Of a DNA stretch of 12,337 nucleotides, positions 7,925 to 12,337 are shown one piece after another. Under the pieces are notes generated by a model. The model was not told where the DNA came from and did no database searches. It was given only the letters and a program-made list of their open reading frames with translations. This stretch comes from Betaproteobacteria bacterium. Lineage in GTDB: Bacteria; Pseudomonadota; Gammaproteobacteria; Burkholderiales; Burkholderiaceae_A. How positions within the stretch are numbered: position 1 is the stretch's first letter; each line of letters begins with the position of its first letter. The stretch spans positions 1 to 12,337 of the forward strand of contig JAOINQ010000024.1 of assembly GCA_028139685.1 (NCBI GenBank). The letters are read 5' to 3'. A program made the position numbers and the translations under genes.

Positions 7925-9061
7925 ATGAATCTTTTAAATTGTGTTTTTATGGACAGAGCTTTTGAACTTGCTAGGAAAGGCCTAAATACGACTATGCCAA
8001 ATCCAAGAGTAGGTTGTGTAATTGTAAAGGATGGGAAGATAGTTGGAGAAGGCTATCATCGCTGGACCGGCCAGGACCATGCAGAAATAATCGCAATTAA
8101 ATCAGCGGGAGAAAAAGCTCGCAATAGTTCTATGTATATAACGTTAGAGCCTTGTAGTTTTAAAGGAAAAACTGGTCCATGTACTGATGAAATTCTTAGA
8201 TCTGGAATTAGAGAGGTAATTGTGGCCAGCTCGGATCCAAATCCTCTTGTAGCTGGAAAAGGTTTAGCAATACTAAAAAAAGCCGGTGTAAGCGTCTCTA
8301 TGAGAGATGATTTTAATCAATCCTTTGAACTCAACCCTGGGTTTTTTAAACGGATGAAAACAGGTTTGCCCTGGGTGCGCGTTAAAATCGCAAAATCTTT
8401 AGATGGATTTATTGCCTTAAAGTCGGGGGAAAGCAAATGGATAACATGTGCAGAGGCACGGGAAGATGGACATCGATGGAGAGCCAGATCTTGCTGTATA
8501 CTTACCGGTAGTCAGACTATACGTAAGGACAATCCACTCTTAACAGTTAGAGTAGGCGATAAAAGTTTGAGAAATCCTGTCAAGGTTATTGTTGACCCAA
8601 ACTTAATATGCGATACAGATTCGAAGGTTTTCGCTAAAGGTAAGACTATATTGGCGGCTATAAATGCAAAGGACTCAATTAAATTTGATAAAATCAAGGC
8701 GATGAAGGACAAAAATATTGATGTAATCCAACTACCATGCGCTAAGCCTGGTATAGCTCGATTCAGCTTAAAATTACTGCTTGCAAAGTTGGCAGAACAG
8801 AAATGTAACGAAGTTCAAGTTGAGGCCGGTCCAGGCTTAGTAACTTCTTTATTTAAGGAAAGGTTAATAGATGAATTACTAATTTATCAATCATCGAAGA
8901 TTTTAGGTAAGGGATTGTCGTTTATTGATAAAGCAAACGAAAGAGAGTTACTGAATAGGAAAAGTGAATGGTCTTTTACAGATGTGAGTATGATTGGTGA
9001 TGATGTGCGTATGATTCTGAGGAATAAAAAATACGATAATCCTGTTTTAAAGAATGTTTAG
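7925..9061 (+). CDS. ribD: Bifunctional riboflavin deaminase/reductase RibD
   Basis: Performs two successive steps of riboflavin synthesis: deamination of the diaminohydroxy-phosphoribosylaminopyrimidine, then NADPH reduction of the ribosyl side chain. The N-terminal deaminase domain (about 9-145) has MPNPRVGCVIVKDG (24-37), the zinc and catalytic motif H52-A-E54, and P76-C77 with C86 (EPCSFKGKTGPC) as the other zinc ligands. The reductase domain (about 149-370) has VRVKIAKSLDGFIAL (151-165), SGESKWIT (167-174), ILTGSQTIRKDNPLLTVR (192-209) and a late VEAGPGL. The 378-residue length is normal. The ATG at 7925 has no obvious ribosome site, so coupling to nrdR translation is possible; Met9 (base 7949) is an alternative start, no better supported. 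It overlaps ribE by 8 bp. Confidence 0.96.
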   Translation: MNLLNCVFMDRAFELARKGLNTTMPNPRVGCVIVKDGKIVGEGYHRWTGQDHAEIIAIKSAGEKARNSSMYITLEPCSFKGKTGPCTDEILRSGIREVIVASSDPNPLVAGKGLAILKKAGVSVSMRDDFNQSFELNPGFFKRMKTGLPWVRVKIAKSLDGFIALKSGESKWITCAEAREDGHRWRARSCCILTGSQTIRKDNPLLTVRVGDKSLRNPVKVIVDPNLICDTDSKVFAKGKTILAAINAKDSIKFDKIKAMKDKNIDVIQLPCAKPGIARFSLKLLLAKLAEQKCNEVQVEAGPGLVTSLFKERLIDELLIYQSSKILGKGLSFIDKANERELLNRKSEWSFTDVSMIGDDVRMILRNKKYDNPVLKNV

Positions 9062-9698
9062 TGGAATAGTTACTGAAACTGGTTTTCTAAAGCCAGTTAG
9101 ATTTTTAAGTACTCCATCTTTGAGTAGGGAAAGGCAAGTTCGAGTAAGGGTTTCGTGGAGTGTTAAAAATTTTTTTAAGCACTCGGTTGGTGATAGTGTT
9201 TCCGTTAATGGTGTTTGTTTGACAATTGTTTCGAAAGGACTAGGTCATTTTGAAGCTGATGTTTCAAATGAGACTCTTGATGTAACTGTAGGACTGGATA
9301 AAGCAGGCACTGTTAATCTCGAACCTCCACTCCGTGTTGGGGGAAGTTTGGGAGGTCATATCGTAACCGGTCACGTAGATGGAACAGCGAAAATCAGTGA
9401 TGTAATACAATCTAGGGACTCAAGAGTGGTTTCATTTTTAACGGATAAAAAGTTTTACCCTATGTTAACCAAAAAAGGGTCTATTGCGGTCAACGGTGTT
9501 AGCTTGACTATCAATGAAGTTGATTTGAAAAATCAAAGCTGTCGCTTTCTAGTAAATTTAATTCCGCACACATTAACGCAAACTAACTTATCCAACCTGA
9601 CTACTGAATCGATAGTAAATATTGAAATCGATCCTATTGCAAAAATGGTTGATCAATTTTTGTCGGTTCGCAGCGAACAAAAAGATAATCGAGGGTAA
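9054..9698 (+). CDS. ribE: Riboflavin synthase alpha subunit
   Basis: Dismutates two molecules of 6,7-dimethyl-8-ribityllumazine to riboflavin and the pyrimidine substrate of RibH; a homotrimer. The 214 residues form two similar lumazine-binding barrels. The first has MFSGIV (1-6), SVNGVCLTI (50-58) and VSNETL (70-75). A central GGHIVTGHVDG (100-110) links to the second, which has IAVNGVSLTI (144-153) and PHTLTQTNL (171-179). Two complete barrels separate it from single-domain lumazine proteins. Its ATG lies within the end of ribD (ATGTTTAG, 8-bp overlap), which indicates translational coupling. The symbol ribC is also used for this gene in some species. Confidence 0.96.
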   Translation: MFSGIVTETGFLKPVRFLSTPSLSRERQVRVRVSWSVKNFFKHSVGDSVSVNGVCLTIVSKGLGHFEADVSNETLDVTVGLDKAGTVNLEPPLRVGGSLGGHIVTGHVDGTAKISDVIQSRDSRVVSFLTDKKFYPMLTKKGSIAVNGVSLTINEVDLKNQSCRFLVNLIPHTLTQTNLSNLTTESIVNIEIDPIAKMVDQFLSVRSEQKDNRG

Positions 9699-9702
9699 TT
9701 TG
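9691..9702 (+). promoter_or_regulatory. Ribosome binding site and TTG start of ribB(X)
   Basis: GAGGG (9691-9695) spans the end of ribE up to its stop codon TAA (9696-9698), and an in-frame TTG follows at 9700-9702. Spacing is four to five bases, a little short. This start gives a protein beginning about where DHBP synthases normally begin. The upstream in-frame TTG at 9622 would add 26 residues of unconserved sequence encoded inside ribE and has no clear ribosome site. Confidence 0.6.
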
Positions 9703-10821
9703 AAAGAGGATCTTTCTATTTCTCGAGTTTCTGAGATCGTTGAAGACCTTAAACAGGGGAAAATGGTTATCTTAATCGATGATCAGGATAGAGAGAATGA
9801 GGGAGATTTATTAATAGCTGCCGATTTCGTTTCTGCGGAAACGATTAACTTCATGGCAAAGTTTGGTCGAGGATTAATTTGTTTGACTTTAACAAGAACC
9901 CATTGCGAAAAACTTAAGTTACCATTGATGGTATCAGACAACTCGCAGGGAACGGCTTTTACGGTTTCTATTGAGGCTTCCAGCGGGGTAACAACGGGCA
10001 TTAGTGCTGCTGATAGGGCTCATACTATCTTAAGAGCAGTTCGAAAGGAAGCGAAGCCTGAAGATCTGAAGCAACCGGGTCACGTGTTTCCGCTGATGGC
10101 CAGAGATGGAGGGGTCCTTTCAAGAGCGGGTCATACAGAGGCAGGTTGCGATTTAGCTAGACTTGCTGGTCTACCTCCCTTCTCAGTAATTTGTGAAATC
10201 ATGAACGATGATGGAACAATGGCAAGGCTACCTGATTTAATTAAATTCTCTAGGGAACATAAGTTAAGGATTGGAACGATTGCGGATTTGATCGAATATA
10301 GGAGTCAAACAGAGAGTCTACTTGAATTACGGAGGAGTTTTAACATTGAGACGGATTGGGGTGGTTTTCAGGTCCGGCTATACCAGGACTTAATAGAAAA
10401 GCAACCACATGTGGCACTGGTAAAAGGGAATAACTTGAAAGAAAAAGTTGCTTTTATTAGGGTTCATGAGCCATTTACTGTCCTAGACGCCTTGCCTCTA
10501 GGCGGAAACAAAAATAAAAATTGGACATTTGAGTCGTCTATGAGAAAAATTTCGAGTAGTGATGGCGGTGCTTTTGTAATGTTAAACTGTGCCAGGTCCT
10601 CTAATGCTTTTTTTGCTTCATTAAAAAAATTTGAGGATGACGTAGAAAAGAGAGATAGAAAATCAAGTAGAACCTTAAGAAACTATGGGTTGGGAGCAGC
10701 GATTCTTCGAGATATTGGAATCAGGAAAATGATTGTTTTGTCAGAAAAATTAAAAATGCCAAGTATGAATGGGTATGGACTAGAGGTCGTCGATTATCTT
10801 CCACCTGGGAGAAATACTTGA
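9700..10821 (+). CDS. ribB: 3,4-dihydroxy-2-butanone 4-phosphate synthase fused to a degenerate GTP cyclohydrolase II-like domain (RibBX type)
   Basis: The N-terminal domain (about 8-205) makes the four-carbon unit of riboflavin from ribulose 5-phosphate. Its active-site residues are intact: DDQDRENEGDL (27-37), GTAFTVSIEA and GVTTGISAADRAHTI (84-110), QPGHVFPL (125-132), RAGHTEAGCDLARLAGL (142-158) and GTMARLPDL (172-180). The C-terminal part (about 217-373) aligns with GTP cyclohydrolase II by HVALVKG (237-243), RVHEPF (254-259) and LRNYGLGAAILRDIGIRKM (326-344). It lacks the zinc cysteines (the RVHSEC and CDCGEQ region has none), and EGRGIGL is replaced by CARSSNAFF. GTP cyclohydrolase II activity is therefore not expected. 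Such fusions are known in Proteobacteria as RibBX and go with a separate ribA. The domain is in frame to its conserved end, so this is divergence, not a frameshift. The TTG start at 9700 is preferred. Confidence 0.9.
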   Translation: MKEDLSISRVSEIVEDLKQGKMVILIDDQDRENEGDLLIAADFVSAETINFMAKFGRGLICLTLTRTHCEKLKLPLMVSDNSQGTAFTVSIEASSGVTTGISAADRAHTILRAVRKEAKPEDLKQPGHVFPLMARDGGVLSRAGHTEAGCDLARLAGLPPFSVICEIMNDDGTMARLPDLIKFSREHKLRIGTIADLIEYRSQTESLLELRRSFNIETDWGGFQVRLYQDLIEKQPHVALVKGNNLKEKVAFIRVHEPFTVLDALPLGGNKNKNWTFESSMRKISSSDGGAFVMLNCARSSNAFFASLKKFEDDVEKRDRKSSRTLRNYGLGAAILRDIGIRKMIVLSEKLKMPSMNGYGLEVVDYLPPGRNT

Positions 10822-10823
10822 TG
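10807..10823 (+). promoter_or_regulatory. Ribosome binding site and start choice of ribH (TTGATG)
   Basis: GGGAG (10807-10811) lies nine bases before an ATG at 10821 and six before an in-frame TTG at 10818. The ATG shares its A with the TGA stop of ribB(X) (TGATG), a common stop-start coupling arrangement. The ATG is preferred; using the TTG would add one residue. Confidence 0.5.
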
Positions 10824-11291
10824 GGACAAAATATTGGTGATTTAGAGCTATCAAGTTTGGATAGGTCATCTTATCGCCTAAGAATCATTTGTTCTTTATT
10901 TAATGAAAAATATACCGATAGATTGCTAGCAGACTCATGTTCCGAGCTTGAGCTTTACGGAATTAATAGTCCGCAATTAAAAATAACTAAGGTCCCAGGT
11001 GCTCTGGAAATACCTTTTGTTATAAGTAGGATATTAGCTTATGAGAACTGCGATGGAATTCTCGCTTTAGGGTGTATTTTGCGAGGAGAAACTTATCACT
11101 TTGAGATAGTTGCGAATGAATCAGCTAGAGGGATACGAGAGGCTTCATGTAACAAAAATATCCCCTGTATAAATGGAATTCTTACTGTAGAGAATGAAAC
11201 TCAAGCACTTGAAAGGTCTGTTAGCAAAGGTAGATCCTTCGCAAAGACACTTATTTACATGGTTGACTTATCTAAATCACTAGAAAAATGA
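10821..11291 (+). CDS. ribH: 6,7-dimethyl-8-ribityllumazine synthase
   Basis: Condenses the RibD-pathway product 5-amino-6-ribitylaminouracil with the dihydroxybutanone phosphate from RibB to make lumazine, the substrate of RibE. The 156-residue length is typical of the small enzyme that forms pentamers or 60-mer shells. Visible motifs are IICSLFNEKYTDRLL (22-36), KVPGALEIPF (57-66), DGILALGCILRGETYHFEIV (78-97) with the catalytic-site His93, and IPCINGILTVENETQALER (114-132) with Arg132 at the phosphate-binding position. Its start overlaps the ribB(X) stop by one base. nusB follows after 26 bp. The N-terminal stretch before residue 20 is variable, as usual in the family. Confidence 0.95.
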   Translation: MGQNIGDLELSSLDRSSYRLRIICSLFNEKYTDRLLADSCSELELYGINSPQLKITKVPGALEIPFVISRILAYENCDGILALGCILRGETYHFEIVANESARGIREASCNKNIPCINGILTVENETQALERSVSKGRSFAKTLIYMVDLSKSLEK

Positions 11292-11317
11292 ACTAAAAAA
11301 GTGAAATTAATTTAAGT

Positions 11318-11770
11318 ATGAATAGAACAATTAACAATAATGGTTTTGGCAAAGATGTCAGTGCTAGAAGAATCTCTAGAATACTTGCCATACAGGGTGT
11401 TTACAGCTATCTTTACGCGGAGGATAAAAATTCTGAAATCATTGATTACCTTTCAGAACAGGACTTATATACCTTTGCAGATATTGTCTTTTTCGAAGAT
11501 ATTTTCAACAATACATTAAAAAATATTGTTGAACTTAAGGAATTAATAGCGCCATTTTTAAATATCTCATTAGATAGACTTTCAAAAGTTGAAGAGGCTG
11601 TAATGCTGGTCGCGACTTATGAATTAAAAGAACGAATTGACATACCACTAAAGATAATTATTAATGAAGCTGTAGAGGTGGACAAGTGTTTAGGTAGTAA
11701 CGATGGGCACAGAATTGTTAATGGAGTTTTAGACAAAATTGCAAAAAAATTGAGAGGCGAGAGCCATTGA
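11318..11770 (+). CDS. nusB: Transcription antitermination factor NusB
   Basis: With NusE (ribosomal protein S10) it binds boxA RNA and helps RNA polymerase read through rRNA operons. The 150-residue all-helical protein shows ARRISRILAIQGVYSYLY (16-33), LDRLSKVEEAVMLVATYEL (85-103) and INEAVEVDKCLGSNDGHRIV (115-134) followed by NGVLDKIAKKLR, all at usual family positions. Position after ribH is a classic arrangement in Beta- and Gammaproteobacteria. The 26-bp gap after ribH has no clear Shine-Dalgarno motif (TTAATTTAAGT precedes the ATG), so expression probably depends on the upstream operon. Its TGA stop overlaps the thiL start by one base. Confidence 0.94.
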   Translation: MNRTINNNGFGKDVSARRISRILAIQGVYSYLYAEDKNSEIIDYLSEQDLYTFADIVFFEDIFNNTLKNIVELKELIAPFLNISLDRLSKVEEAVMLVATYELKERIDIPLKIIINEAVEVDKCLGSNDGHRIVNGVLDKIAKKLRGESH

Positions 11771-12337
11771 TGGATGAGTTTCAATGCATTGAAAAGTTTT
11801 TTAAAAAAAATGGATTCCCAGTAAATCCATTATTGTCTAATCGGTTCTTTGTCGGAGTTGGGGATGATGCATCTGTCTTTAAGTTGGATAAGAATTTTCC
11901 TCTTGTGGTTACGACGGATATGCTGGCAGAAGGTGTCCATTTCTCATCAGAAATTGATCCTTTTTCTTTGGGCAAGAGAGTTTTGGCCGTGAACCTCTCA
12001 GATTTAGCCGCAATGGGTGCTTGCCCTTTGGGGTTCACGCTTGGGTTGGGTTTGAGTTCAATAAATTCATCATGGTTGCTTGCCTTTTCGAGGGGCTTGT
12101 TTGAGCTTAGTAGAAACTATAAATGCGAACTATTGGGTGGAGATACTATAAAACATAAATCTAGTCATAATTTCTTTTCCGTTACAGCAATCGGGTATAT
12201 AGAAGGTGAAACAGCATTAAGAAGAAATGGAATGAAGTTAGGTGACGACATCTGGGTCTCAGGAGATTTAGGAGAACCTATTACTGCGTTACAATTACAA
12301 ATAGAATCCCAAAAACTGATACAGCCGATACCTAAAG
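11770..12337 (+). CDS. thiL: Thiamine-monophosphate kinase ThiL, 3'-truncated by the window end
   Basis: Phosphorylates thiamine monophosphate to the cofactor thiamine diphosphate, using ATP. The ATG shares its A with the nusB stop codon (TGATG). The frame stays open to the window end, giving 189 residues of a usual 310-330. Motifs of the ThiL/PurM superfamily are VGVGDDASV (28-36), TTDMLAEGVHF (48-58; canonically TDTLVEGVHF), LGKRVLAVNLSDLAAMGA (67-84), LLGGDTI (121-127) and RRNGMKLGDDIWVSGDLGE (151-169). A T6A8 run (11797-11810) falls in the codons for residues 10-14. GAGAGGCGAG near the nusB end can supply the ribosome site. Gene order nusB-thiL is standard; pgpA would be a likely next gene. 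Confidence 0.95.
   Translation, partial: MDEFQCIEKFFKKNGFPVNPLLSNRFFVGVGDDASVFKLDKNFPLVVTTDMLAEGVHFSSEIDPFSLGKRVLAVNLSDLAAMGACPLGFTLGLGLSSINSSWLLAFSRGLFELSRNYKCELLGGDTIKHKSSHNFFSVTAIGYIEGETALRRNGMKLGDDIWVSGDLGEPITALQLQIESQKLIQPIPK

Noticed and set aside
9622..9699. Upstream TTG start for ribB(X), adding 26 residues
   Set aside because: The extension lies inside ribE, is unlike DHBP synthase N-termini and lacks a ribosome site. The TTG at 9700 fits better.
10348..10821. Frameshift as the cause of the poor GTP cyclohydrolase II match in RibB(X)
   Set aside because: Conserved blocks occur in the same frame on both sides of the degenerate region, so divergence rather than a frameshift explains it.
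11781..12038. Minus-strand 85-codon frame near the window end
   Set aside because: It is a shadow of thiL, whose plus-strand translation carries clear family motifs.
1..12337. A novel defence, mobile or biosynthetic system
   Set aside because: Every stretch is accounted for by a recognisable housekeeping gene; there are no unexplained frames, repeats or long gaps left to host one.

Overview
No new system was found. The window is ordinary bacterial chromosome packed with housekeeping genes, with no mobile element, CRISPR array, tRNA, rRNA or phage gene. It looks proteobacterial, and most likely betaproteobacterial (Burkholderiales-like). The reasons are the order class I DAHP synthase - PduO-type adenosyltransferase - glcD - glcE, the anmK/tyrS pairing, and the chain nrdR-ribD-ribE-ribB(X)-ribH-nusB-thiL. 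The lineage call is inference from protein motifs and remembered gene order; no search was run. The DNA is A+T-rich. With the starts chosen here only about 153 of 12,337 bases (about 1.2%) lie outside genes, which suggests a compact or streamlined genome.

Layout. (1) 2-733: the 3' two thirds of a DAHP synthase gene (aroG type), meeting tail to tail an ATP:cob(I)alamin adenosyltransferase gene (758-1357, minus). (2) 1376-4016: glcD and glcE, two subunits of glycolate oxidase; the usual third gene, glcF, is not next to them. (3) 4017-5096, minus: anmK, for recycling of cell-wall anhydro-MurNAc. Its stop codon directly abuts the stop of glcE. (4) 5113-7416: tyrS, starting only 16 bp from the anmK start, followed 3 bp later by a heme A synthase gene (ctaA/COX15). 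(5) 7445 to the end: nrdR, then riboflavin genes ribD-ribE-ribB(X)-ribH, then nusB and a 3'-truncated thiL, all on the plus strand with overlaps or very short gaps, probably one transcript.

How the genes work together. RibD, RibB(X), RibH and RibE supply most of riboflavin synthesis: the deaminase/reductase, the 4-carbon unit, lumazine and the final dismutation. The GTP cyclohydrolase II step is missing here because the C-terminal half of the RibB protein has lost the zinc and catalytic residues of RibA. A separate ribA is therefore expected elsewhere. GlcD and GlcE are flavoproteins that consume the product of this pathway. NrdR controls ribonucleotide reductases, some of which use the adenosylcobalamin made by the adenosyltransferase; that link is only suggestive.

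Points most worth a second look are the missing glcF, the degenerate RibA half of RibB(X), the isolated heme A synthase of a type resembling Bacteroidetes enzymes, and the anmK/tyrS start region where one palindromic AGGTCCT can serve as ribosome binding site in both directions.
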